This document shows, one piece after another, positions 35,580 through 46,949 of a DNA stretch of 64,000 bases. Location of the stretch: the NCBI GenBank assembly GCA_018389105.1, contig JACATO010000032.1:310001-374000 (forward strand), in the 5' to 3' direction. Below the pieces are notes generated by a model. That model was given only the letters and a program-made list of their open reading frames with translations. It did not search any database and was not told the DNA's origin. The position numbers and the translations under genes are program-made. This stretch comes from Nautilus pompilius. Lineage: Eukaryota; Mollusca; Cephalopoda; Nautilida; Nautilidae. How positions within the stretch are numbered: position 1 is the first letter of the stretch; each line of letters begins with the position of its first letter.

Positions 35580-36071
35580 TTGTGTTAGCATTCCACTAAC
35601 AGGTGCAATTTTTGGTGGGCCATCATCCAAATCTTCACGAACAAGTTTGCGCCGAAAGTCCTCATTTTCTAGGTGGTCATTACTATTGTAAGTCCTTATT
35701 CCAGGTAAGCTGCTAGACACGCCCATTCTGAGAGGTGGTGGTGACCAAGTTCTTGTTTTCTCCTCTGATATGGTGTAAGTAGGTGGGATTCTGTAACTTG
35801 AGGTCTGAGGTCTACATTCATGAGGTTTCAGGCCTGCATGGGATGTGAGAGCCAATGTACCAAGTGCTGGTCCGTGTTTGCGGTGCTCTGGTCGATATGG
35901 TATGTACGAGTAATCCTGGTTGTTGGTGCTACTTGTACGCTGGGGTTCAAAAATGTATTTCACCTCCTGAGAGTATGTTGAGTAAGTGGAAGGTGGGGAG
36001 TAGACATCATCATGATCAGTTTCTTCAGAAAAAAGAACATCAGAGGGGGAAAGGCCACTGCCACTAGCCAT
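35580..36071 (-). CDS. LZTS: LZTS/N4BP3-family scaffold protein, N-terminal coding exon
   Basis: This encodes residues 1-164, beginning MASGSGLSPSDVLFSEETDH at the ATG 36071-36069 in a good context (AGCCATGG). The segment is rich in Ser, Thr, Pro and Tyr, with repeated short YSPPSTYSTYS-like motifs, and looks disordered. It ends ...KIAPVSGMLTQ before donor GTGAGT (35579-35574). Joining to 15611 in phase 0 gives TQ|SPGKG, so the conserved LIRPIAFKPV motif follows directly. The frame continues past the donor for only 16 codons, which supports splicing. An upstream mini-ORF (36089-36081) and a splice acceptor at 36092 precede it, so transcription starts further upstream. Length compares with roughly 540-690 residues for vertebrate LZTS/N4BP3 proteins. 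Confidence 0.92.
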
Positions 36072-36080
36072 GGCTAGCCC

Positions 36081-36089
36081 TTATACCAT
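36081..36089 (-). other. Two-codon upstream ORF in the LZTS-like leader
   Basis: Directly after the acceptor TTTTCTTTTATAG (ending 36092) the leader reads CCATGGTATAAGGG. This gives ATG-GTA-TAA in a strong start context, ending 9 nt before the main ATG. It could limit initiation at the main ATG or force reinitiation. It depends on this acceptor being used. Confidence 0.6.
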
Positions 36090-36568
36090 GGCTATAAAAG
36101 AAAAAATATAAATGTATTAGAACCCATAAAGGTAAACAAACAAATAATAACAATGTCCTTCAATTGATATAAACCACACTGGGTAGTAAGGCAGCCTAAT
36201 TTTCAGGAATCATAATCAAAAATAATAATTTTAAAAAATTTTAATTAAAGTTTAATTTTTCTTCTTTTTTTTTAATGTTGACACATTTTTGCAAAGAATT
36301 TACAGATTAATTTTTTTTTTACATCAAACATTCTCAAAGTATACAATCAGTATACAAATACATTTATTTCAAAAGAAAAAAAAATAGTAGTTCTGGTTTT
36401 AAATTTAGATTAGAGAATCTAAAAGGTTCTAAAGTCGAAGTACTAAAATCCATCTATAGCTTGGCAGCTTTTTTTTTTGCTACACTGCTGAAATTGCATA
36501 CAGTTGATTTCATAAACTATACTGGTGCTCAGACTTAAATAAGCCCCACTGTTACAGCCTTCAAGATG

Positions 36569-37077
36569 CAGTAAAATTTATTTAATCCGGCAACCTGTAA
36601 TCTAGCACTTCCAATGTATTGGCAGCGGGCTGAACTAGCGTAATTTATCATCATTATGCAGCATTGCAAATCAGTCACCTTCCCACGCTTGCCAGATATT
36701 TAATGCTCTGTGAAAACATTTTATATTCCCTATTGCTCCAACAAGCATTCATTTCTTTGAATTATTTTATAATTCCATCAAAGAATAGCCTGTCAACAAG
36801 CCATGAAATAATAAAAAAAAAATAGTTTTGTTAACATTAGCACTACAGTACAGCTATACTGCATTTAGTCCTACTAGTACAGTACATAAGGAAAGCCACC
36901 ATCTGCTACAAGGTACTGTTCATTTTGTTTTACTATGCATTACTTTTATGAGTTATTGTTATTTCCTGTATTATAAATAAACTAAGCCTACTATTTAACT
37001 ATGTGGCTATAACTGGCACATCACCTAATCTGGTACCTATGTAATCTGGTACCTGCCAGATTAAAGGAATTATACTA
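36569..37077. mobile_element. Tigger/pogo-like non-autonomous element
   Basis: The left end reads CAGTAAAATTTATTTAATCC then GGCA. The right end read inward is TAGTATAATTCCTTTAATC then TGGCA, a clear terminal inverted repeat with pogo-type CAGT start and ATCCGGC motifs. TA follows the right end; the left flank is TG. No transposase motifs were seen inside, so it is internally deleted or very old. Confidence 0.6.
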
Positions 37078-38251
37078 TATACTTTTCTTAACAACTTAAT
37101 GAAATTCTAATTTTCAAAGATTTAGGAGAAATTATAAATAGTCCAACAAAAACAATTTAATTCAATATGAAAAAATAATTAACCTTTTAGTATACTTGTA
37201 TAAAGTCTATTTAATTTTCTATACATAAATTAAATGGTTGAAACAAAAGAAAAATATTTAAAATATCCAAAAGTGCACAAAAAATATTGTATAAAAACTT
37301 ATTAAAGTATTCAGTAAAAAATCTAAGAGTAATAAAAGCATTAGTTTTATTGTACCGAATAGTCAAATTTACAGTATGAAAAAAACTGCTTATTTTATGA
37401 ATCTAGGTTTAGATAAATAGGGGATATCTCAAATAAAAATAGTTCAAATTTGAATCAACATAGTCTATACATTCTGCCTACTGTCATTTTTTGTATACAT
37501 CGTTATTCAATCTCCTTACAATTTTGTGGCCCTTATCACCGTACAAACATTCACAAATGTTACTGATGATAGCTACATTAAGCTCTTCAGCTAAATCAAT
37601 CTCATTTGATATGGAAAAGCCAAACATCAAGACTTTTCCACCAGCTACCCGTTATTGATGTCACATGTACCAGGAATCTCTAGAAAATGTTCACAAGATT
37701 TTATTTTAGCTAATTACTTTACATTAATTACTAAAATTTAACTAAATTCTATTTGAAGTTACAACTGTTGAAACGATCCCAATGGTACTTTAAAATAGAT
37801 GGTATCGATACTATCAAATGACAAAGCATACACAAATAGAAAGCTTAAGAAAAAGCAAAATAAGCAACTTTATTCTTACTATATGACTGCCTTGGTCTCT
37901 ACAGCTAAATCTTGAAACTGTTCAATGAACATTCAAAAGATAGTGACTTAAATTTCTAAGAATAATATCCTTCATGTTTGTTTTAAGTAATCTAAGTCTA
38001 TTTATACGTTCCTTCTCAAAGCCTCTTATGGAAACCACTACAAAGACTAAACTAAAACAAAACAAAAACCATAAAATTCACAATTAAAAGACCTTGAACT
38101 ACTTAAAACAATTTTTTTTTTCCATCTGAAACAAACAAAAAACATGAAGTCAAAATACTTGTAAAATGTGATAACAGATTTTAATAATAAATTAACAGAA
38201 TTGTAAAGAACGAACGAAAAAAGATGCATTTGCTACAAAAAGGCTCCATAG

Positions 38252-41048
38252 CAGGATCATCCAACATCCAGCCTACCAATCCTTCATAACTTGTGCCAAC
38301 TTTTAAAGAAAAATGTAGGCCAAGTTAGTTTCAGGCTTTTCTTCTTTGAACCAAACTGCTTAGTTTTTCACTCTATTCACTTCAAAATTCTTAATTTCAA
38401 GCATCGATTTCTAACTGATACCTATTTCAAACAGTGCCCACCGATAACACTAATCAAAACAAAGATGGGGCATCTAACAATAACTCTATATCAAATTAAT
38501 AGAGCAATATTTCAATCATTAAAAAATGTATAATATCTGATCTCACAAAATGGCCAATGGCCACTGCAGTTGGGCAGAGAACAAATTTCAAAGGTCATAG
38601 CCAGTTGTTGGAATGAAACTGAAAACACATCAAAAGAAACTATGCTAGGCAGGGTATCTAAATTTGTAGTCTGATACTATATCTTGGTATGATAAAATAT
38701 TTTTCCAAGGGTGTACATTTTTTCTGAGGAAATTCCAAGTTTTACCAGGTTTTACTAGTTGCCCAAAGATGATAGCTCAAATAAACTTGCTGAACCAAAA
38801 TATGATTGAGCAACAATCTTTCTTCAAAGTTGCAAACCAGAGTTCTGAAGCAGCAACCAAGATCAGTTTTTTTTATACCCAAAGCAACAGCCAAGAGTGG
38901 TTCACTATTGTCTGATGAAGAATTTGTGAAAGACTACATGGGCATATATACCTGTAGTATGTCCTGACAAAAATTCATTGGTAGAGAAAAACAGTCTTTC
39001 ACATAAGACTGTTTGTTAGAAGATTAGATACCCCAGGATCCAACATTAAACATTCTCTAATCAAAAAAACTCAATGCCTGATAGTTTTACGGTCTAGGGC
39101 TTGATGAAAGCACAAATGTGAGTGATACAGTTCAACTGGCAATCTTTGTTTGAGTCATCACCAAATTTTCAAAGTTGTTGAGGAACTGCTTGACTTATGT
39201 CCAATGAAAGGCACAACAACAGGTCAAGACATTTTCCATAAAGTAAAACATGTCTTGGTGAAATTCAATCTTCCAGAGGACAGACTTTGTGGTCTAACAA
39301 CTGATAGAACACTTGCAATGACAGACAATCACATTGGATTCATTAGTCTGAGCAAATTAGTGCCTCATGAAATCATTATACATCACTGCATTATTCACAA
39401 AGAACAGCTGCATGCAAAGACCCCAGAGATGAAACATGCAACAGGAAAAGTTGTTCCTAGAGTCAATTTCACAAGGTCCAAGGGGCTCAATCACAGATAG
39501 TTCCAACCAATGATGGACCGGGTCTAAAATTTCTACTGGGAAAACTTGTAAAAGGGCCCACTCAAAAGGTCACGACACATGGCTGAGGCTAAAAAATGCA
39601 GAAAAACGAATAGGAATGGCTTGCCTGTGTTTACAAGTTTCCAGACCCAGCAACAGTTGATGTTGCAACCAGCACCACCAATACAGTAGCAGCAGGTCAG
39701 TGCAGCAACCCGGAAAATTTGAAATTATGTCCGAATTACCAAAGGAACATTTCTTATAATGCTTAATATCTCATAAACCAAAACAAAATTTAAAAAGATC
39801 CTTAAAAATGAAAAAAAAACTTCAAGAAACAAGGAATTGAGGATATCTATTATCTACCAAAAGAAATTATACCATCAAAGAAGCCTTATTTAAATCTTCT
39901 CAGAATCTACGCAATATTTTTTTTTTCTTTTTTCTTTTTTCCGTTATTTCCAAAGTAATGATCCATCACTTTGGAGCCCACCAGGAAATTTCCCGGTATC
40001 CTGGTGGGCCAGTCTGCCACTGGTTCCAACCCTTCCTTACAGAGGTAGGATTAGACCATGATAATGTCATTTATCACTGGCTCATCAGGGTGGCCACACA
40101 AGCCAGATTCTGGTCACTGCTTGAAGAAATAAAATCTTCATGACAAACAAAATGAAAAATGTAAGCTTCATAAACAGGTAAATGACTTGGTATTCCTAGT
40201 TGACATCACCAAGTATCTTGTAGACATGAATGTGAAGCTACAAGAAAACGATCAATTTTTCAACACACCATATGAGCTTGTCCAAGTGTTCATTCAAAAG
40301 TTAGAATTGATTCAGAAACAGTTAATTATGAAGAAAGTTGTTCATTTCACCACACTATTAACAAGGCATGCTGAGACGGTGAACCATGAAAAGTATTCTA
40401 TACTGATCAGCAGCCTGATAGATGAATTCAATCAAAGATTTGAAAATTTCAGGGAACAAATGCTGTGATGAACTGAAGTTGTTTGCAGATCCATTTGGAA
40501 CGGATGCCACTGATGCTCATAACATGTTCCAATTAGGACTAATTGAGATCTAAAATGACAGTGACATGAATAGACGTTTCACAGAGCATGACCTTGACAT
40601 TTTATAGTCAATATGTCCCTCAGTCTTATCCAAATCTATCAAAATATGTCCTTTGATTCATTGTACTGTTTGGCAGAACATACTGCTCTGAACTGCTTTT
40701 TTCAAGAATGAAAAACGATAAAAAATCAAGATCACTCCTGAAAGACTGACATCTACCTAGCATCTTCCACATCGCTACACAAAGTGTATGGGCAGACAAT
40801 GACTACTTGTGTATGCAAAAACAATGCCAGACATCTCACTGAATCAGTGTTCAAAAGAATGATGAAAAAGTAAGTTAATACATTTGTCTTCTCATTTGAA
40901 GTTTGTTCATTAAAATACACATTTTTGTTGTTTTTTTAATAGTAAGATAAATTTCTAAAGTCATATTTCCAAATTTTTTCTCACCAGCCCCTTAAGTGGG
41001 ACAAAAATTGCAATTTGGCCCCTGATGCAAAAAGGTTGGATACCCCTA
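38252..41048 (+). pseudogene. hAT transposon fossil (GTF2IRD2/ZBED-like transposase)
   Basis: The ends show imperfect inverted repeats: CAGGATCATCCAAC at 38252 and TAGGGGTATCCAAC read inward from 41048. Inside, plus-strand frames follow a hAT transposase. At about 39087-39160 YGLGLDESTNVSDTVQLAIF has the catalytic-domain LDEST motif. At 39280-39460 CGLTTDRT-AM---H then HHCIIHKEQLHAKTPEMKH. At 40187-40468 VDITKYLVDMNVKLQENDQF is the helical insertion part. At about 40660-40760 SELLFSRMKNDKKSRSLLKD then HLPSIFHIAT is the C-terminal dimerisation motif. Several stops and frameshifts. No convincing 8-bp target duplication remains. Confidence 0.82.
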
Positions 41049-43599
41049 TACTATATTGAGTCAATCCTTCCAAAATGCTCTCTAGTAAGACTAATGAATA
41101 CTTATCTATAGAATAGACAAGATGTAGAAGAGTTTTAAGTATACAATTAAAAAAAACAAACAAATGTATTACTTTAACATTTTAGTTATTAACAGCTTCT
41201 ATATACCAAGGTCAACAAAACAGCTATCATGAACCTCACCAGTTGGGCTTAATTTCAGGCGTGAGAGATAAATGAATCATCAAAATTTTTTAATGTGGGT
41301 CTACTTATTTATTTAATTGTCTGCCCAATTAACATATCTCAAATATGAAAAGGTTTAACGTAGATCATCTTCTTGACCAGTATTATGATTTATGAGCAAT
41401 TTACCTGGCTTAGCATATTTACTGGCCTTTGACTAGTCTAACTTTTTTCTGAATTCCTTTTGGCTGGATAGTAAAATTCGTTCTTCAGAACAACCTATTC
41501 TGACAGATTAAGAGGGGTTAGGAGAGATGATCTATTATCATCAGGTTTGTAAATTTAAATGTTTGTATTTCTAGAAAGTATTTTTTTTTTAAATTAATAT
41601 ATCCTCTTCTCTCCCACACATTTATAGTTTTGATTTTAAAAAAATTCTTAATCACTATTAAAACAAGGAATCATTTACTTCAGGTTGCTAGTGATGTACT
41701 GAAGTATTAGATATAATTGGTCCTTAAAAAATAGACTCCATCAAGACTACTGGAGAAGAAACATACATTAAGTAGAGAATCAATCATTAATTCCTTTTTA
41801 AATTAAATGTTCAGATGAAATTTTCAAAAGTCAATCCTTTCTTTTCATCTCCAAACTAAATCAACTCTAAATAATGAAACATAAAAATTATAAATTACTT
41901 GATTTTTTTTTTTTTAAAATACACACTTTTTCATTATTCCCAAATGTAATGTATACTCGTGAATAAATACATACAAATGTCTTTTAAATAACGGAATTCA
42001 ATAATATTACCTATTTTTAAAAAAATATATTTATCATAGATATGGCTTTATGATTTCATGGAAAAAAGGAATCAGTGTTTGTTCTAATAAGAATACCTCA
42101 AGACTAAGATGCAGAGGAGATACATTAGATTTAAGCTAGTATTAACAACATGCATACATATGTGCACTAACAATAAGTCTATTCATAATACAAAAACTGA
42201 GAAAATTTAATCATTTGAAGAACATTAAAATTGACATACTAGAAATTTTTCATTATATAACTAGTTTTGTGTCTAAGTTAAAGCACATTAAAATCATGAC
42301 TGAAGTTGAATATGCTGAAGTTTCAAAAGAACATTAACCTTTTGGAAGGTGTAAACTATTGTGTGTTTTAGGTAATAGTTTGTCAACATAAAAAGTTTCT
42401 CCAATTTTCTATCACTGAAATTCATTTCTTTCAGTACACCATGCATATTCAACTGTCAGTATGTTCTTTTCATTGAAAAACCTGCTCTTACTTAAGTATG
42501 GGCTTCAGGATAGCACTTTGAACAAGTAAAATCAAACAAACTAATAGAAGGATTTTTGGTTGGCAATGTTAATACAATTCTACTTAACTTTATGAATTTT
42601 TTCTCCCTTTAAAAACAGTTAGATTCATTAGTCTATTATATATGCCTTAATACTAGGACGAGTATTTTACTTGCTATTAAAAGAATAAAAAAGCACTAAA
42701 CTATTGAAAGTTCATTTAAAGGCCTGGCTAACTTCTAGTCAATATTAATGCCATGACCAATGATAATGGTAGATAAATCTTGTCACTAGGCACAAAGAAA
42801 CACTCTTGGAATTCATTTAAACTGACAGGGGTGGAGAACACAGAGAAATCATGGCAAAAAGAAAAAAATGTTAAAGGCAAATTTATATTAAACCTAGATC
42901 ACACACAACTTTATGATTAAATACATTTATGATAGTATGGCTGAGTGTGTTCATCTGGATAGAAAAATAGATTTATGTATATCAAGATCAGAACTAAGTG
43001 ATTAAAATCAAAATAAAAATTAATAGCGTACTTCTGTCAGGTCTCAACAATGTCTACACAAACGGTATTTACTGTAACTTTTCAAATACTTCAGGAATTG
43101 GATTCTTAGATACAGTAAAATTCAAAAGGATCCTGTGCCACTAAATACCATTTTTTTTTTAAATGTAAATATTGAGATTGTCAGAAAAGACTGAAGAAAA
43201 GCAGCAGCAGCAGCAGCTTGATGATAATATAAACCAGCTAGTATAAACTTTTCTCACCACCCTAAAACAGTGCCAAAAATACGTGCAACACCTGTAGTGT
43301 TTCATTGTTCCTGCGAAATTTATTACTAGCAACTGCATCATGATTGAACGTAAAACTTTAAAGAGCACGTGTCTCGCTACCTTTCAGTCTGAATTATTCC
43401 AACAGGTAATTGCAAAAAATTATATGCTGCTCAGTGAATTAATGGGCAGAAAGAAGAAATATGCTTTTATTTATTTAACATCGTTAAACTATACACTATA
43501 ATTATGAATGGGAAATACAAAGTTAAAATAAAAATATGGGTGAACTTTGAAAAAAAAAGAAATTCCGAACAGAAATCTGATTGCAAGGCAGCAATTTAC

Positions 43600-43960
43600 C
43601 TGGGCGGAGGCTACGGTGCTTGGCCTGAGTGTCGTCCTCTCAGCCCCTTTTTCCAGTAACTGAGAAAGGCGAGAGCAGATTTAACCACCCACGGCGGTAC
43701 CGAGATGGAGTCCCGTCCACGGACAGTCAGTAAGAATCTCCCTGCCACCTTTTAAAGCCGAGAACCCGCCCGAAAGACGCTCAGTATCGATTTCTTTGTC
43801 AGCGTGTCATGAGCATTGTCTCCGCGTATGCGAGCGAATGAGTCAGGGAAGACGACATCCCCACGAATCCGGCGGGGCAGCTGACTGATGACACGGTGTC
43901 CGTTCCGAGGGATGAACACGCGAGGAGACCAACTTCTCTCGCTAAGCATCCAGAAGTTTA
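43600..43960 (-). promoter_or_regulatory. CpG-rich leader exon/promoter candidate for the LZTS-like gene
   Basis: Sequence from about 43600 to 43950 is clearly richer in GC and CpG than its surroundings. On the minus strand it ends in CCGCCCAG|GTAAAT, a consensus donor with last exonic base 43600, and the next good acceptor in the right orientation is at 36092, before the LZTS-like ATG. An AP-1-like TGAGTCA lies near 43837. The transcription start is not defined. Confidence 0.55.
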
Positions 43961-44177
43961 CTGCGTCTGGTTTTTAACGTATGTACTTCATATTAACACT
44001 GATGTGGATGAGTTACAAACCGAAGTTAACTCCTAAAAACAGGTGATCATACCATTTAGACATTTTGAATTAAACTTATTTATTCGAAATATTCTTCCTT
44101 AGCGTAACTTGCCATTCAGGAATAGGTAAAACGTGCAGGTGCAAATTCTTGAGAGCGTATATCTGAAACAAAACTGC

Positions 44178-44211
<34 letters not shown>
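44178..44211. repeat. (AAT)n microsatellite
   Basis: About eleven ATA/AAT trinucleotide units. Confidence 0.95.
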
Positions 44212-44212
<1 letters not shown>

Positions 44213-44352
44213 CGTAACAATGCTCCCACAAGTACTAAACTTAGTATTGGAGACGTTGGCTGTCATCAAATAAAAAGGAAATGTTTGGACACCTCTCACC
44301 GCCTGGGTTCTTACCGATAAACAAAAACAGTTTGCAGTAATAAAGAAAACAC

Positions 44353-44620
44353 GAAAGAGGGAGGAAGGAAGGAAGGAGAGGGGGTTAGGGAGAGAGAGAG
44401 AGGAGGGAGGGAGAGGGGGGTTAGGGAGAGAGAGGGGGAGGGGTAGGAGAGGGGTTAGAGAGAGAGAGGGGGAGGGGTTAAAGAGGGGGTAGAGAGAGGG
44501 GGGGAGAGAGGGTTAGGGAGAGAGATAGAGGTTTTGTTAGAGCGCGGGGGTTATTTTCTGCTCGCGAGAGAGCTTTAGGGTTAAATAGGGGGGTTCGAGC
44601 GAGGTTTAGGGCCGAGAGCT
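44353..44620. repeat. Purine tract with interspersed TTAGGG hexamers
   Basis: Roughly 180 bp are almost pure GA-rich repeat (GGAAGGAAGG, GAGAGAG, GGGAGGG), then CpG-rich sequence. Five exact TTAGGG hexamers occur, near 44386, 44421, 44511, 44573 and 44605, the metazoan telomere unit. GGG runs could form G-quadruplexes and the mirror-like purine stretch could form a triplex. It lies between the two candidate leader exons. Confidence 0.85.
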
Positions 44621-45760
44621 CGTGGGGTTTTCCAGAGGGGGTTGTTTAGCTCGGGAGGGAGGGTTTGCGTGGGTTCCGGCCGGGAGATCTGGAGCGGCGG
44701 GGGTTAGAGCGAGAGCGAAAGAGGGAGGGGGTTTACGAGAGCTCCCTAGGCGGGGTTCGGTAGGGGACGGGCAGGGTTCAGATGAGGGGAAAGTTACTTT
44801 TCCGCGGAGAGAGAGAAGTCACTCACCCAAGAAAGCGGGGACTATGACGAATGTCGCTGCAGCGAGTCCAGCAGAGCAATCACATGGCAGAGAAGAGTTA
44901 ACTTCCAAAGACATAATAATAAAGTCCTCCCCCCCACCACAAGACTGAATGAATGTTGTCCTCATGTACCGAAGTCTCGCGCTTGACCCAGTTCAGCTGG
45001 TGAGTTCTGAACATAAGACAGACCCATTGCGCTCTTCGGCCCTAAGTTTATTGGGGGGAGAGAGGGGGGGATAGGGTTCATGAGGTAGACCTACCCCTAA
45101 AGCGCGTGAACATTCCCTGATAAAACCAAAATGTTTTCTGCGAAGATCAAGGTTTGTCTTTAGAACTTGGCGTGGATCATTAGAATAAAAACCAACTGAG
45201 TAGGAACACAGCCACCCTGACACCCCTCCACTTTAAAGTGGCCACGCGATTGTATACACGCACAAACACACATTATCATGTAACCACCATTGTTAAACTC
45301 TCTTTTTTTAATATATCCTTCTGTTTCGAGATGAATTATGATGATTGGAGGAATCGCTTTTCCTAATGTAAAGATTTTTATTGAGTCAGAGGGAATGACA
45401 ACGGAGAAAAGGGACATCTCGTCCCGGTACACAGTCCGCCCCACCATATAAAGAAAGTGGCTACTAAACAACAACAACAACAACAACAGAAAGCTAGCCA
45501 GACTAGCCGACCGGCACAGGATAAGATCTTAGTGCTTCCTGCTTCTGACAGGAAACCAAAAACCACCCGTGAATATTTGTGGTGGTGGTGGAGACACCAC
45601 GGAGAGAGCCCGGTTGCTGGGTTTTCCGCGATCCTGACAGAAGCTGCTGCTGATCTGTTTACTGACCCACTTTATCCCGAGAAAGCTTAGCTGCTGCGAA
45701 CAGAACAGATCCCTGTCACGCGGCGGTTTGAGAAAGGGAGTGGTTCTTTCTGCCACACGC
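44620..45760. promoter_or_regulatory. GC/CpG-rich upstream region with a second leader-exon candidate
   Basis: Compared with the flanks this stretch is rich in G, C and CpG. On the minus strand a second consensus donor, TTCTTGG|GTGAGT, has its last exonic base at 44827, so the LZTS-like gene may use an alternative first exon in 44.83-45.0 kb. A (CAA)n run lies at 45469-45488 and a TATAAA at about 45447. Apparent open frames here are driven by base composition. Confidence 0.42.
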
Positions 45761-46730
45761 TACACGCACCACACCCCCCCCCCACAACACAACACAACAC
45801 ACAGAGGAAATAGCAAAACTACTTACTAACCAACCAATTTAAGAATTCTAAAGAAAAGATAAAACACTGAACGGGTACCGCCTCCTGCACGTTATGACTG
45901 TCGTTGCTTCCTTTGTTTAAGTGTTGACCAGCAGCAAACCACAGATGCGATGTCTACAAGTTCCGCATTTAGCCGAATAGAAAGCTGTGGCTGATTAAAT
46001 TTAATAAACCACAATTGTTTTGTGTTTCGTGCGGGGTTGGAACTGCCAGCTGACCCTGTGTTAATTCAGACTTCAAAAGATTAGAATTTAGCAAACCTTT
46101 AAGATAACAGAATTGAGTTTAGAGAATTAAAATTTTAGTTAGTTCCCTTAAAAGACTAAATTATTATTAAATGTGCACCAGGCTTGATTCACAAATCCCC
46201 CTATTTGTTTTATATGGCATTGCAAAATAATTCAAATCCATTCCTCTCTAAAACTAAATTTACTAGAGAAAGCCATAACGATTTAATGTAATTAAGAAGG
46301 TAAACAGGTTTTAAGACAATCAGTTCCTTTCAGATATTAATTTTTGACAAATTAAGGTGAATATGTGGTAACTCTGTATCTTATTTTAGGATGGAAAGAC
46401 TACCATAATCTAAATAAAATGTTACAGTTATACTAATTATATATAAATTTCATTTTTCATAAAGATTTGCATTTCTCTTCAAAAAATTTTTCTATAAAAC
46501 AAATGAAGGTGCATCAACAAAGTTAATGAATTTCTAAAAATGGCATACTACATATTCTTTAAGACTTCAGAGATATGGAAATAAGCTTCAGTTGCAAATA
46601 AAATTTAATTTTTATTTCAACAAATTTGCTTTAAATTATGATGTATTACTGATAACGTATATGCATAATTTCATTGTTGTCCTTCACAACCAAAGATGCT
46701 ACCAACAACGTTCCTTCAATTGTAGAACTT
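45761..46730. other. Transition back to AT-rich sequence
   Basis: A run of C (about 45774-45783) and short ACAAC repeats are followed by AT-rich sequence with no recognised gene. Confidence 0.45.
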
Positions 46731-46734
46731 GCTT

Positions 46735-46946
46735 GTGTCATACCATCCACACTCACCTACCTGCTCTACTGTGCTCCAGTGGCAGGTTGTGCAAGACAAC
46801 TGGCAAGGGTTAGGGTGGATACAGCCCTTAATTTTTAAATTTGGGAACAAACTAGAGAATCCAGAGGGCACCCACATGACTGGGATTATGAACTTGGGCC
46901 CTCACCTATCAGTCAAGTAGTCTTCCACTGGACTACCATGACATCA
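46735..46946 (-). repeat. tRNA-derived SINE
   Basis: On the minus strand an A box TGGTAGTCCAGTGG (46939-46926) fits TRGYNNARNGG. A B-box-like GTTCATAATCC (46893-46883) follows at tRNA spacing, and then a non-tRNA body. The B box differs from consensus, so it is an aged copy. Confidence 0.58.
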
Positions 46947-46949
46947 ACA

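Larger units (their letters stand above)
36092..43599 (-). other. Probable first intron (5' UTR) of the LZTS-like gene
   Basis: The 3' boundary is the acceptor at 36092. The proposed 5' boundary is the donor CAG|GTAAAT with the last exonic base at 43600. It holds a Tigger-like element and a hAT fossil, listed separately. Stretches 37.1-38.2 and 41.1-43.5 kb show nothing I can support. A short (GCA)n run lies at 43201-43216. Confidence 0.55.

Noticed and set aside
38244-41056. Target-site duplication for the hAT fossil
   Set aside because: The 8-bp flanks CTCCATAG and TACTATAT share only four positions, so no duplication is claimed.
44622-44948. 108-codon plus-strand ORF in the CpG-rich region
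   Set aside because: Composition (Gly, Arg, Ala, Glu repeats) follows from the purine/CpG-rich DNA. There is no motif, and it overlaps the candidate leader region on the other strand.
45457-45690. ORF starting MATKQQQQQQQ
   Set aside because: The Gln run is the (CAA)n microsatellite and the remainder has no recognisable domain; likely chance.
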